The notes: generated by a model from the letters alone, not told the origin. Shown: positions 29,708 through 38,769, counted from the stretch's first letter. The stretch is 64,000 nt of DNA from Alcanivorax sp. (GCF_014762765.1 NZ_JABURH010000131.1:1-64000), one strand, 5' to 3'. A program made the numbers and translations.

Positions 29708-30859
29708 TCAATCCGCTCTGTTGGAGCTGGTCACACCGCCCACGATCAGCAACATGGCCGCCAATAGCGCGGCCAATGCCGCTCCGTAAAAGAGATTCAC
29801 CCCCCACTGCTGCCAGAAAAAGCCGGACAATCCGGCCCCCGCAGCCCAGCCAGCACCAAAACCCAGGCTTGAATACAGGGCTTGACCCTGGCCGCCCAGC
29901 GACGCCCCGAACTGCCTGTGCACCCAGGCGATACTGGCCGCGTGAAAGCTGCCAAAACTGGCGGCGTGGAGCAGCTGGGCAAACGCCAGCCATAACAACG
30001 AATCGGCCACCACCCCAATCAGCAGCCAACGCAGAGCTGCCAACAGCAGACTGGCGACCAGAATCCAGGGAATGGAGAAACGCCGCATCAACCGATGCAT
30101 GATCAGAAACAGCCCCACTTCTGCCAGTACCCCCAGCGCCCACAGGCCACCCACCACGAATTTGCTGAACCCCAGATCCTGCAGATAGATGCTATAGAAG
30201 GTGTAGTAAGGCCCATGAGAGAGTTGCATCAGAAAAGCCGATATCAGAAACAGGGAAACGGCCGGGCGGCGCAACACGCCCCACACAGATGGCCCACCCT
30301 CTTCCCGGTGACGCGCCTGCCCGTCGTCCGCCGGCAAGGTCAGCGTACCCAGCCAGAGCAACCACAACAGCGCGCTTAACACCCAGGGCAGCAGGTCAGT
30401 GCCAAGTCGGTCCAGCGCCTCGCCAAGCATCAGCACCGCCAGGATAAACCCCACCGATCCCCACAGGCGCACCAGACTGTAACGGTGAGATTGACGCCCC
30501 AGAGACTGCAGGGTGAGCACTTCAAACTGTGCCAGTACCGCGTTCCAGAAGAAACTGAACGACACCAGCAGTGCCGCCATGGACCAGAACTGATCGACCC
30601 AGAACACCGGCAAGAACACGATCGCCGCCAGCAGGTTGCCAGTACGGATGATACGCAGCCGCTGGCCGCTACGATCCGCCAGCCACCCCCACAGGTTAGG
30701 CGCACCAATCTTGGTCAGCTGCGGAATGGCCATCAGCAAGCCGATGGCAGCAGCACTGAAACCCAGGTCCTTCAGGTACAGGGACCAGTAAGGCACCAGG
30801 GTGCCCAGCAGTCCGAAATAGAGGAAATAGAAGCCTGACAGTCGCCAGTAATAGGGCAT
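29708..30859 (-). CDS. MFS transporter (MFS_1-like / HcaT-type)
   Basis: Twelve-helix major facilitator of about 383 residues counted from MPYYWRLSG; the ORF track start adds 25 non-hydrophobic residues and is less likely. The loop 2-3 motif is GWLADRSGQRLR. Closest in type to the PF12832 / phenylpropionate-permease-like transporters that in Pseudomonas sit after aroC. Substrate unknown. No strong ribosome binding site is visible. Confidence 0.85.
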   Translation of the reverse strand: MPYYWRLSGFYFLYFGLLGTLVPYWSLYLKDLGFSAAAIGLLMAIPQLTKIGAPNLWGWLADRSGQRLRIIRTGNLLAAIVFLPVFWVDQFWSMAALLVSFSFFWNAVLAQFEVLTLQSLGRQSHRYSLVRLWGSVGFILAVLMLGEALDRLGTDLLPWVLSALLWLLWLGTLTLPADDGQARHREEGGPSVWGVLRRPAVSLFLISAFLMQLSHGPYYTFYSIYLQDLGFSKFVVGGLWALGVLAEVGLFLIMHRLMRRFSIPWILVASLLLAALRWLLIGVVADSLLWLAFAQLLHAASFGSFHAASIAWVHRQFGASLGGQGQALYSSLGFGAGWAAGAGLSGFFWQQWGVNLFYGAALAALLAAMLLIVGGVTSSNRAD

Positions 30860-30968
30860 CAGAAAACACAGTCCTTTGCCAAAACCGGTACATGGAGAGC
30901 CAGAAAGATACCAACGGCAACCTGTAACCCGCACAGGCTGCCGCTGGAATCCCCCATTGTCTTCTTAC

Positions 30969-32060
30969 TTACCCTGGAATCGGCGGGAAAGGCGGTTTCA
31001 CATCACCATTCTGGCCCCTGTGGCGCAGGCAGTGATCCATCAGCACCAGCGCCAGCATGGCTTCGGCGATGGGGGTGGCGCGCACACCAACGCATGGATC
31101 ATGCCGCCCCTTGGTAACCACTTCCACCGGCTTGCCTTGCAGATCAATACTCTTGCCGGGAATCAGAATGCTTGAGGTGGGCTTGAGTGCCATGGCCACA
31201 CGGATGGTCTGACCGGAGCTGATACCCCCGAGCACGCCGCCGGCGTGGTTGCTGAGGAACCCTTCCGGAGTCATCTCGTCGCGGTGTTGTTCGCCGCGCT
31301 GGTTGACCACCGCAAAGCCGTCACCCACTTCCACACCCTTGACAGCGTTGATGGACATCATCGCTTTGGCCAGGTCCGCATCGATACGATCAAACACCGG
31401 CTCGCCCCAACCCGGCGGAACGCCATCGGCAAACACTTCCACCCGCGCACCAATGGAAGAGCCATCCTTGCGCAGGGCATTAATCAGTGCTTCCAGCTCC
31501 GGCACCTTGGCCGTGTCCGGGAAAAAGAAGGGGTTGCTGTTTACCGAGCCCCAGTCGAACTGCTCCGCTTTCACCTCACCGATCTGGGTACAACCACCGT
31601 AGATGCGAATGCCCAGCGTCTGTTCGAGGTACTTGCGGGCAATGGCCCCGGCCGCCACGCGCATGGCAGTTTCCCGAGCAGAGGAGCGACCGCCGCCCCG
31701 GTAATCGCGGAAGCCGTATTTCTGGGTATAGGTATAGTCCGCATGCCCGGGCCGGAAGGTGGTAGCGATATCGGAATAGTCCTTGGACTTCTGATCCGTG
31801 TTTTCGATCAGCAAGCCGATGGAGGTGCCGGTGGTCTTGCCCTCGAACACCCCGGAAAGGATCTTCACTTGATCCGGCTCGCGGCGCTGGGTGGTGTACT
31901 TACTGGTACCGGGCTTGCGCCGGTCCAGCTCCACCTGCAAGTCTTCCTCGCTGATTTCCAGCCCCGGCGGGCAGCCATCCACGATGGCCCCCAGTGCCAG
32001 GCCATGACTCTCACCAAAGGTGGTGATGCGAAAACGTTCACCGAAACTGTTGCCGGACAT
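30969..32060 (-). CDS. aroC: Chorismate synthase
   Basis: Last shikimate-pathway enzyme, making chorismate from EPSP with reduced FMN. About 363 residues from [13 protein letters not shown], which has GAGGA upstream. The signature [19 protein letters not shown] is intact, as are RPGHADYTY and [11 protein letters not shown]. The ORF track start is 16 codons too early. Follows prmB by 69 bp, a conserved pair. Confidence 0.97.
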   Translation of the reverse strand: MSGNSFGERFRITTFGESHGLALGAIVDGCPPGLEISEEDLQVELDRRKPGTSKYTTQRREPDQVKILSGVFEGKTTGTSIGLLIENTDQKSKDYSDIATTFRPGHADYTYTQKYGFRDYRGGGRSSARETAMRVAAGAIARKYLEQTLGIRIYGGCTQIGEVKAEQFDWGSVNSNPFFFPDTAKVPELEALINALRKDGSSIGARVEVFADGVPPGWGEPVFDRIDADLAKAMMSINAVKGVEVGDGFAVVNQRGEQHRDEMTPEGFLSNHAGGVLGGISSGQTIRVAMALKPTSSILIPGKSIDLQGKPVEVVTKGRHDPCVGVRATPIAEAMLALVLMDHCLRHRGQNGDVKPPFPPIPG

Positions 32061-32129
32061 GCGGATCCTCAAAAAGCATTGGGCCATTGTTTGCCCTCTC
32101 ACCCGCAAGGCGAGAGACGCGTCAGCGGC

Positions 32130-33056
32130 TCAGGAAGAAAACTGTTCGCGATATTCTAGCAGCTGTTGGCGGGTAAGCATGAATACCCCATGGCCGCCAC
32201 GCTCGAATTCGAACCAGAAGAAAGGCACCTGCGGCCACTGATTGATCATGGCTTCCCAGCTATTACCCACCTCCACAATCAATACCCCGTGCTCGGTAAG
32301 CTGATCAGGGGCATCGAGCAGCAGGCGGCGAGTAAAGTCCAGGCCATCGTCCCCTGAAGCCAGCGCCAGCTCCGGTTCGTGGCGGTATTCATCCGGCAGG
32401 CTGGCCATATCTTGCGCATCCACGTAAGGCGGATTGGAGACAATCAGGTCGTAGGGGCCACCCACCTGGGCCAGGCCATCGGAATGCAGAGCTCTCACCT
32501 GCCCTTCCAGGCCGTGCCGGCGGATGTTGTCCTCACAGACCGCCAGGGCATCGTCACTGATATCACTACCATCCACCCGGGCATGCTCGAAGGCATAGGC
32601 ACAGGCAATGGCAATACACCCGCTGCCGGTACACAGATCCAGCACCGCATGGACCTGATCCGGTTCTACCCAGGGAGTGAAGGATTGCTCGATCAGTTCC
32701 GCCAGCGGTGAGCGGGGAATCAGCACCCTCTCGTCCACGTAAAAGGGCAACCCGCAAAACCAGGCTTCATGGGTCAGGTAAGGGACCGGCACCCGCTCGT
32801 TCACACGCCGAGACAGGAGCTCCAGGTAGTCACTGACTTCAGAGGGCAACAAGCGGGCGTCAAGGATACGTGGGTCACTTTGCAGCGGCAGGGACAAGGT
32901 GTGCATCAGCAAGGCCAGCGCCTCGTCCCAGGGATCATCATTACCGTGACCAAAGAAGACCTCGCCGGCACGCAGGGCGCTCTCCCCGAAACGCAGGCAA
33001 TCCCTGACTGTCTGCAGGGTGGTAACGGCTTCTTTGTGTTGTTGCGGGCTAATCAC
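32130..33056 (-). CDS. prmB: 50S ribosomal protein L3 N5-glutamine methyltransferase
   Basis: AdoMet-dependent methylation of a glutamine in ribosomal protein L3. The methyltransferase motif I is LDLCTGSGCIAIACA, and the substrate-binding NPPY is in IVSNPPYVDA. I choose the GTG start at 33056 because GAGGAGG lies just upstream and it brings the N-terminus into register with E. coli PrmB (EAVTTLQTVRDCLRF), about 308 residues. The 26 extra residues in the ORF track are probably untranslated. Confidence 0.93.
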   Translation of the reverse strand: MISPQQHKEAVTTLQTVRDCLRFGESALRAGEVFFGHGNDDPWDEALALLMHTLSLPLQSDPRILDARLLPSEVSDYLELLSRRVNERVPVPYLTHEAWFCGLPFYVDERVLIPRSPLAELIEQSFTPWVEPDQVHAVLDLCTGSGCIAIACAYAFEHARVDGSDISDDALAVCEDNIRRHGLEGQVRALHSDGLAQVGGPYDLIVSNPPYVDAQDMASLPDEYRHEPELALASGDDGLDFTRRLLLDAPDQLTEHGVLIVEVGNSWEAMINQWPQVPFFWFEFERGGHGVFMLTRQQLLEYREQFSS

Positions 33057-33272
33057 GGCATCCTCCTCGAGCAGGCGCCGAAGATTAGCACAGATTCCAT
33101 GGCGAAAGCCTGCCAGAGAATAACTTGTTGGCATGCAGACAGGTATGCTCGGTTTTTCGCTGAAAATTATGTGCGTTACCGCAATGTCAGCAAAGGGAAT
33201 CAGGTGCCATCATTTCCAGGAGCAACAGGATTGCGTATAAAATGCTGACACGTTGCCTATGAAAGGATAAGC

Positions 33273-33653
33273 ATGACTGCAGTTACCGTGTCACAAGACG
33301 GCCCCTTCACCTTGGTGGATCTGAAAAACGGCACCCTGGTGGACATGCGCGTGGAGCTGTCGATCTATCGGCAGCGGCTGACCCTGTTCAATATGAATCG
33401 TCAGCGCAAGCAGCTTGCCATCTACGTAGGGCGCATCCGCGGACTGGATTTTACCGCCGCCCGATACGCCTGTGGTGAAGATTTTGAACAGATTACCGAA
33501 GCCAAGGTACTGGTGCTGGAAAGCGTCCTCAACCGTACCTTTGCCAACATGATGCTGACCCTGAACAAACCGCAGTTTCCTGTCTACGTCTGTGGCAGCC
33601 TGGCACAGGCGAAGACCTGTCTTCAGGAAAACCATCTCCCGGGGGGACAGTGA
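33273..33653 (+). CDS. Hypothetical protein (126 aa) upstream of the EVE protein
   Basis: Small soluble protein without a family I recognise. It appears alpha/beta with several strands (FTLVDLKNGTLVDMRVEL) and no membrane segment. AAAGGATAAGC gives a good ribosome binding site. It overlaps the next gene by 4 nt (GTGA), so the two are translationally coupled and probably work in the same process. Confidence 0.78.
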   Translation: MTAVTVSQDGPFTLVDLKNGTLVDMRVELSIYRQRLTLFNMNRQRKQLAIYVGRIRGLDFTAARYACGEDFEQITEAKVLVLESVLNRTFANMMLTLNKPQFPVYVCGSLAQAKTCLQENHLPGGQ

Positions 33654-34129
33654 GCGCAATCTGGTTACTGAAAACCGAACCCGATACCTTTTCCATTGAT
33701 GACTTGCGGGCATGCCCTGACGGCACCAGCGGCTGGGACGGGGTGCGCAACTACCAGGCCCGCAATCGGCTGCGCGACGAAATGTGCAAAGGCGATACTG
33801 TGCTGATCTATCATTCCAGTTGCCCTCAGCCTGCCATTGTCGGCGAAGCGTGTGTGGTCAGTGATCCATACCCCGACCCCAGCCAGTTTGATGCCGACTC
33901 AGCCGGGTTTGACAGTCGCAGCAGCCACGACAACCCGCGCTGGTATCAGGTAGATATTCGTTACGTGTGTAGCTATGCACAGCCTCTACTGTTAAAAAAA
34001 CTGCGCCAGGACGAGGAATTTACCCACATGGAATTGGTGCTACGCCCTCGCCTGTCGGTACAGAAAGTTGCCGAACGCGAATTTCAGCGCATTCAGCAAC
34101 TTTGCCAACCTGAGGACACGAGCCCCTGA
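33650..34129 (+). CDS. EVE domain-containing protein
   Basis: 159-residue single-domain protein of the EVE (PUA-like) fold; the N-terminal WLLKTEPDTFSIDDL and later GWDGVRNYQARN are characteristic. EVE domains are related to readers of modified bases in DNA or RNA, but the housekeeping short form has no fixed role. The start is GTG inside the upstream stop. There is no adjacent restriction gene, so a defence role is not indicated. Confidence 0.93.
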   Translation: MSAIWLLKTEPDTFSIDDLRACPDGTSGWDGVRNYQARNRLRDEMCKGDTVLIYHSSCPQPAIVGEACVVSDPYPDPSQFDADSAGFDSRSSHDNPRWYQVDIRYVCSYAQPLLLKKLRQDEEFTHMELVLRPRLSVQKVAEREFQRIQQLCQPEDTSP

Positions 34130-34301
34130 CGGCAAGACGAACCAGCTCGGTGCACACTGCCGCACCACTGCAATGCCACGCCCCAAACCCGGGCACACAA
34201 ATACGAAGAAAGCACCACATCAACCGCCATTCTTCTTCCTGCCAGCTTGGCACAACCGTTGCACTCTCCCCTTCGTCACTATCACGAATGGGGTTCATAT
34301 C

Positions 34302-35597
34302 ATGTCACTGCGCCGCCTACCCTGGTTTCCCTTGCTGCTGCTTCCCGGCCTGGCCAGGGCGGATTCACTCAGCGCCATCGATACGGTCTGGATTGCCGTG
34401 GCCGCCGCGCTGGTGTTCTTCATGCAAGCCGGATTTGCCTTGCTGGAAAGCGGCCTGAGCCGCGCCAAGAACGCACTCAACGTGGTAATGAAAAACTACA
34501 TGGACCTGTGTGTGGGCACGCTGGTGTTCTGGGGCGTGGGTTTTGGTCTTATGTTCGGCACCAGCAGTACCGGATGGTTCGGCGAGGACCAGTTCATGCT
34601 CAGTCATGCCGACGGCAATACCTGGGCCATGCTGCTGTTCCAGATCATGTTTGCAGCCACCGCTGCCACGATCGCCTCCGGTGCCATGGCAGAGCGTACC
34701 CGTTACGTGGGCTACCTGTGCGGGGCTGTGATTATCACCGGGCTGATCTATCCGCTGTACGGCCACTGGGCCTGGAACAGTGACGGCTGGCTGGCAAAAC
34801 TGGGCTTCATTGATTTTGCCGGTTCCACGGTCGTGCATAGCATTGGCGGCTGGTGTGCCCTGGCCGGGGTGCTGGTGGTAGGGCCTCGGCTGGGTCGTTT
34901 CGACAGTCACGGCCAGCCACGCGCCATCCCCGGTCATAACCTGTCCTACGTAGCCTTGGGCGGTTTTATTCTCTGGTTCGGTTGGTTCGGCTTTAATGGT
35001 GGCTCCACCTTGGCGGCCAGTGTGGATATTGCCAAGGTCAACCTGAACACCCAGCTCGCCGCTGCAGCAGGTGCCGTGGGCAGTGTGGTCTACCGCATGG
35101 TCAGTCGCAGGCCGATTCTGTTGACGGAAACCGTCAACGGCAGCCTGGCCGGTCTGGTGGCGGTTACCGCCGGCTGCGCCGTAATGACACCGGGCTTTGC
35201 GGTCCTCACCGGCCTGGTTGCCGGCGCCCTGGCCGCCTTTGGAGCGAGAATGTTGCTGGCATTGCGTCTGGATGATGTGGTCGGCGCGGTGCCGGTACAT
35301 GCCTTTGCCGGTGCCTGGGGCACCCTGGCCGCTGGCCTGTTCTACGATGGTGACCTGTTCAACCCGGAACGAATTACCGTACAACTGCTGGGCATCGTGG
35401 TGGCCTTTGGCTGGGCCTTCTTCGCCGCCCTGGTGATGTACATGCTGGTGTCTCTGCTTGCCGGCCTGCGGGCACCGGCTCTGCATGAACAACGGGGCCT
35501 GGACCTGAGCGAACATGCGGAAAGCGGCTACCCGGAGTTCCCCCAGAACACCCTGTACAACAGTGAACTGACCCACCCGGCGGAGTCCCGTTCATGA
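34302..35597 (+). CDS. amtB: Ammonium transporter Amt
   Basis: Amt/Rh family ammonium channel, 431 residues from the ATG at 34302. A cleavable signal peptide (MSLRRLPWFPLLLLPGLARA) is followed by eleven predicted helices. The twin-histidine conduction pair is present: first His in DFAGSTVVHSIGG, second in AVPVHAFAGAWG. The cytoplasmic tail QRGLDLSEHAESGYPEF matches the region that in other Amts binds GlnK. The 78 upstream codons of the ORF track are not part of the gene. The next gene overlaps by 4 nt, where GlnK would more often be a neighbour. Confidence 0.95.
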   Translation: MSLRRLPWFPLLLLPGLARADSLSAIDTVWIAVAAALVFFMQAGFALLESGLSRAKNALNVVMKNYMDLCVGTLVFWGVGFGLMFGTSSTGWFGEDQFMLSHADGNTWAMLLFQIMFAATAATIASGAMAERTRYVGYLCGAVIITGLIYPLYGHWAWNSDGWLAKLGFIDFAGSTVVHSIGGWCALAGVLVVGPRLGRFDSHGQPRAIPGHNLSYVALGGFILWFGWFGFNGGSTLAASVDIAKVNLNTQLAAAAGAVGSVVYRMVSRRPILLTETVNGSLAGLVAVTAGCAVMTPGFAVLTGLVAGALAAFGARMLLALRLDDVVGAVPVHAFAGAWGTLAAGLFYDGDLFNPERITVQLLGIVVAFGWAFFAALVMYMLVSLLAGLRAPALHEQRGLDLSEHAESGYPEFPQNTLYNSELTHPAESRS

Positions 35598-36211
35598 GTC
35601 AGGAACTGCAGCGTCGACGGCGCGCCATTGTCACCGGGCTGACGCCCTACATGAACGAACCCCTGGTACTGGAGGCGGTCAGCCTCTGGCAACAGCACTA
35701 TGCCGAGCGGCCGCGTTTTTCCCTGCAGGGCTTTGTCAGCGAGCTGTGTCAGTTATTCGACCTGGGAGAGCGTCGGCATCAGATTCATATGAGCCTGGTG
35801 CAGGCCATGACCCTGTCTGAACGGGAACTGGCCGACGATCCACTGACCGACAGCGGCGAAAGCCACGCGCAGGAACACCCCTTTAGCCAGGCTTTCGAGC
35901 AGATGATGCGCTCACTGTGGGACGGCATCGGCGCCCGGGCCGCCAGCCAGCTGCGCCTGGACCTGGCCGCCCAGCTGCGCAGCAACCAGGTTGGCACGGA
36001 AATCAGGCTGACCATGGAATACTGGTTGCAATCCCCCGAACGCCCCCTGGCACCATTGGCACTGGGCGCCCTGCGTGATCAGCTGAACCGTACCTATGTG
36101 CTGCTGTGCGAACGACTTGGCCCAGTGGAAGCCGATCAACAACTGAAGGCTGCCTACCAGAAAACCCTGAGCACCCAGGTTGACCCGGCGGTACTGCGCC
36201 AGTTGCTGTGA
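35594..36211 (+). CDS. Hypothetical protein (205 aa) translationally coupled to amt
   Basis: Soluble, mostly helical and rich in Leu, Gln and Arg; no membrane segments and no motif I can name. The N-terminus is basic (MSQELQRRRRAIVTG). It starts in the ATGA overlap with the amt stop, so it is made with the channel and may interact with it. It does not look like a PII/GlnK protein: it is nearly twice as long and lacks a T-loop signature. Confidence 0.78.
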   Translation: MSQELQRRRRAIVTGLTPYMNEPLVLEAVSLWQQHYAERPRFSLQGFVSELCQLFDLGERRHQIHMSLVQAMTLSERELADDPLTDSGESHAQEHPFSQAFEQMMRSLWDGIGARAASQLRLDLAAQLRSNQVGTEIRLTMEYWLQSPERPLAPLALGALRDQLNRTYVLLCERLGPVEADQQLKAAYQKTLSTQVDPAVLRQLL

Positions 36212-36320
36212 AACGCTGCACTTCCTGCCATTACCGCCATGTGACACCACCGAGGATCAGGTAGTCTTGTAATCCTGTTCGCGCGTTGAGCCATAACAAC
36301 AACAGCCGATAGGGAACACC

Positions 36321-37649
36321 ATGAAACTACATCACCAGATCTTTATTGCCATGCTTGCCGGTGCCCTGGTCGGCAGCCTGACCAACGAGACCTCGACCCT
36401 GTTCGGGGTGCCGGTACTGGCCGGTTACGATCTGGTGGGCAGCCTGTTCATCAATGCCCTGAAAATGGTGGTGGTACCGCTGATTGTCACCGCCATCATC
36501 AACGGCATGACCAGCGTCGGTGACGGCAACAATCTGGGTCGTATGGGGCTAAAGACGGTGGCCCTGTACATGACTACCACGGTGGTCGCGGTACTGATCG
36601 GGCTGGTTACCGTCAATCTGTTCAACCCCGGTATCATCGACGGCCAGCCGGCCAGGGAACTGCTTGGTCTGGCCAGCGATACCGAGGCTGTGCTGGCCGG
36701 CATCGAAGGGCGAGGCGCCGGGGATTTCACCCAGATCCTGATGCAGATGCTACCCCCCAACCTGATCGCCGCAGCCGCCGAGGGCCAGATGCTCGGTCTG
36801 ATCGTGTTCGCCCTGTTGTTCGGCTATTTTCTACGTACCGAGCGTAATGATGCCGGCCGCAGTCTACGTGATCTGATTGAGGGGATTTATCAGGTGGTGA
36901 TGAAAATCACCATGCTGGTTATTCGCTTCACACCGCTGGGCGTGTTCGCCCTGATTGCCGCCACGGTGACCCGCACCGGCCTTGATGCCATTGAGCCGCT
37001 GGCCTGGTTTTTCGTTTCAGTGGTGGTCGCGCTCACCCTGCATGCCTTTGTTTTCATGCCGGCATTGGTGTTTTTCCTGGCCCGACGCTCACCGTTTCGG
37101 CACATCCAGGCCATGACACCAGCCCTGCTCACCGCTTTTTCCTCGGCCAGCTCCGCCGCCACCCTGCCATTAACCATGGAATGCGTACAAAACCGGGCCG
37201 GGGTGTCACAGCGCAGTAGCAGCTTTGTGCTGCCGCTGGGGGCCACGGTCAACATGGATGGCACCGCCCTGTACGAATGCGTGGCCGCCATGTTTATCGC
37301 CCAGGCCTATGGCATGGACCTGTCGCTGGCGACACAATTCATGATCGTGATCACCGCGGTGCTCACGTCCATCGGCGTGGCCAGTATTCCGGCCGCCTCG
37401 CTGGTGGCAATCACCGTGATACTGGCCGCCATCGGGCTGCCGGCGGAAGCCATCGGCCTGATTCTGGTCACTGACCGGCTGCTGGACATGTTCCGCACCG
37501 CCGTCAACGTGTGGGGCGACAGTGTGGTCACGGTGCTGCTGGCACGCAGCGAAGGGGAAGAACAGGTGTTGCAGAGGCCAGTAGCCGACGCAGAGAGAAT
37601 GGCGCGGGCGGCAGGCGCCCACGCCGGGCAGGGTCAGACCGACAGGTGA
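36321..37649 (+). CDS. Dicarboxylate/amino acid:cation symporter (DAACS family)
   Basis: 442-residue sodium- or proton-coupled symporter of the GltP/DctA/SstT superfamily. The serine-rich re-entrant loop SSASSAATLPLTMECVQN and the NMDGTALYE motif of helix 7 are clear, with GVASIPAASLV in the second hairpin and TDRLLDMFRTAVNV at the substrate site. Arg in the last block favours an acidic substrate such as glutamate, aspartate or a C4-dicarboxylate; the exact one is unresolved. Monocistronic, with a 109-bp gap upstream. Its 3' end overlaps a convergent small gene by 16 bp. Confidence 0.92.
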   Translation: MKLHHQIFIAMLAGALVGSLTNETSTLFGVPVLAGYDLVGSLFINALKMVVVPLIVTAIINGMTSVGDGNNLGRMGLKTVALYMTTTVVAVLIGLVTVNLFNPGIIDGQPARELLGLASDTEAVLAGIEGRGAGDFTQILMQMLPPNLIAAAAEGQMLGLIVFALLFGYFLRTERNDAGRSLRDLIEGIYQVVMKITMLVIRFTPLGVFALIAATVTRTGLDAIEPLAWFFVSVVVALTLHAFVFMPALVFFLARRSPFRHIQAMTPALLTAFSSASSAATLPLTMECVQNRAGVSQRSSSFVLPLGATVNMDGTALYECVAAMFIAQAYGMDLSLATQFMIVITAVLTSIGVASIPAASLVAITVILAAIGLPAEAIGLILVTDRLLDMFRTAVNVWGDSVVTVLLARSEGEEQVLQRPVADAERMARAAGAHAGQGQTDR

Positions 37650-37843
37650 TGGTCGCGGTTGTCCCAGTCACGTTTGATGGCCACCGCCGCACTGCCAACT
37701 ACCGGGACCATGGCGGCAAACGCCAGTATGGCTGGAAACAGATTTTTCCCCTGATCGGCAAGACCGGCTACCATCAGCACGGTGAACAGAACAGCCACAA
37801 CCAGAGCGAAAACATCTTTGCAGAGACGAGAGATAATAGTCAT
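37634..37843 (-). CDS. Small two-helix membrane protein (69 aa)
   Basis: Short inner-membrane protein: helix 1 about residues 9-29 (VFALVVAVLFTVLMVAGLA), helix 2 about 35-55 (LFPAILAFAAMVPVVGS), and a charged C-terminus (KRDWDNRDHH). Not recognised. It is real by several signs: GAGGAG eight bases before the ATG, a well-placed promoter, and two palindromes covering that promoter. It overlaps the end of the convergent symporter gene. Confidence 0.78.
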   Translation of the reverse strand: MTIISRLCKDVFALVVAVLFTVLMVAGLADQGKNLFPAILAFAAMVPVVGSAAVAIKRDWDNRDHHLSV

Positions 37844-37870
37844 GGGAAATGCTCCTCTGAACTTGTTTTA

Positions 37871-37886
37871 GTGAACACATGTTAAC
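37871..37886. promoter_or_regulatory. Operator palindrome 1 (GTnAACAnnTGTTnAC)
   Basis: GTGAACACATGTTAAC fits the symmetric consensus GTnAACA-N2-TGTTnAC exactly and covers the -10 (TAACAT on the minus strand) of the small membrane protein promoter. Symmetry and spacing suit a TetR-type repressor dimer. Confidence 0.7.
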
Positions 37887-37906
37887 TCACAAAAAGACAA
37901 AGTCAA
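37879..37906 (-). promoter_or_regulatory. Sigma70 promoter for the small membrane protein
   Basis: On the minus strand TTGACT is followed after 16 bp by TAACAT, about 35 bp before the ATG. The -35 lies in palindrome 2 and the -10 in palindrome 1, so binding at either would block RNA polymerase. Confidence 0.65.
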
Positions 37907-37917
37907 CACCTGTTCAC
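37902..37917. promoter_or_regulatory. Operator palindrome 2 (GTnAACAnnTGTTnAC)
   Basis: GTCAACACCTGTTCAC is the second copy of the same consensus, 31 bp (about three helical turns) from the first, covering the -35 of the leftward promoter and 27 bp before the start of the rightward pseudo-SDR gene. Both genes could be controlled together. Confidence 0.7.
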
Positions 37918-37944
37918 ATTTAATCGATTTGCCGCGGAGACCCC

Positions 37945-38742
37945 TTGAAACATCAGCCTACCCTGCTTATCAGCAATGCCTGTTCCGAGCTTGGCCAGAC
38001 CCTGGTCAGTGACGCCGCAGAGCATTTTCGGGTGGCCCTGGCAGACGCCGACGGGCAGCTCGGAAACCAGCTTTGTGCCGACCTGCACGGTAACGGCCGG
38101 GAAGCCCTTTTCCTGGACTGCCTGCCCGGCAGCGCCCGGGACCGGCAACGGGGCGTGGAGCGGGTGCTACGTCGCTGGCAGCAACTGGATACCGTGATCA
38201 ACCTGCCCGCTCCGCTGACACTGGGGCCCTTTGAGGCCACCCAGGGATCCCACTGGCAGCGGGTGCTGGATGAGCAGCTGATGGATACGGTGAATCTGTG
38301 CCAGAGCGCGATCAGTGCAATGCATCGCCAGGAAGGCGGTCGCATCCTCAATGTAGTACCGGAATACGGCATTCTTGCGGGGCCTCTGGCCGCAGCCCAG
38401 AGTGCCGCCAGCGCCGCCATCGTGGCGCTGGGGGAAAGCCTGCATAGTGAATTGCACAGCAGCGGCATCCGGGTGACCACCGTGGTCATCCCACTCTATC
38501 AAGAGCAAGCCAGCAGCCTGAGTGCCACTGACCCGCTCAGCGACGCCCGCTTCCAGCGCAAGATCGCCCGCAGCCCGGTCACCCGCCAGGAACTCAGTCA
38601 GCAGATTCTGCAGGCACTCGACAATGACAGCGCCTTGCACATCGCCTCCGGCCACACCCAGGCCAAATGGCGTCGTAAACGCTGGTTCAGGAAACGCTGG
38701 GAGCGGACACTGCGGGAGTTAGGGGCGAAATATCGACGTTAG
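37945..38742 (+). CDS. Degenerate short-chain dehydrogenase/reductase-like protein
   Basis: 265 residues with an overall SDR layout, but the key sites are lost. The TGxxxGIG cofactor loop reads SNACSELG (residues 10-17), NNAG reads NLPA, the catalytic Ser region reads NVVPEYG, and YxxxK reads Q152-SAA-S156. The downstream SDR helix ALGESLHSEL is well kept. Redox activity is therefore unlikely; a binding or regulatory role is possible. The C-terminal tail is very basic (KWRRKRWFRKRWER). The start is TTG with CGGAGA upstream, directly after twin operator palindromes. Confidence 0.8.
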   Translation: MKHQPTLLISNACSELGQTLVSDAAEHFRVALADADGQLGNQLCADLHGNGREALFLDCLPGSARDRQRGVERVLRRWQQLDTVINLPAPLTLGPFEATQGSHWQRVLDEQLMDTVNLCQSAISAMHRQEGGRILNVVPEYGILAGPLAAAQSAASAAIVALGESLHSELHSSGIRVTTVVIPLYQEQASSLSATDPLSDARFQRKIARSPVTRQELSQQILQALDNDSALHIASGHTQAKWRRKRWFRKRWERTLRELGAKYRR

Positions 38743-38769
38743 CCTGGCGCGCCAGGCATTATTTTTTTT
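38742..38769 (+). terminator. Terminator after the pseudo-SDR gene
   Basis: The perfect inverted repeat GCCTGGCGCGCCAGGC begins at the last base of the stop codon and is followed by ATTATTTTTTTT, a classic rho-independent signal for the plus strand. Confidence 0.88.

Noticed and set aside
33650-34129. EVE-domain protein considered as part of a modified-DNA restriction system
   Set aside because: Single-domain housekeeping form, with no nuclease, methyltransferase or GTPase partner nearby.
34365-35576. 403-residue minus-strand ORF antisense to amt
   Set aside because: Lies wholly inside amt and has composition (many His, Gln, Gly) expected of a shadow frame; no ribosome binding site or family motif.
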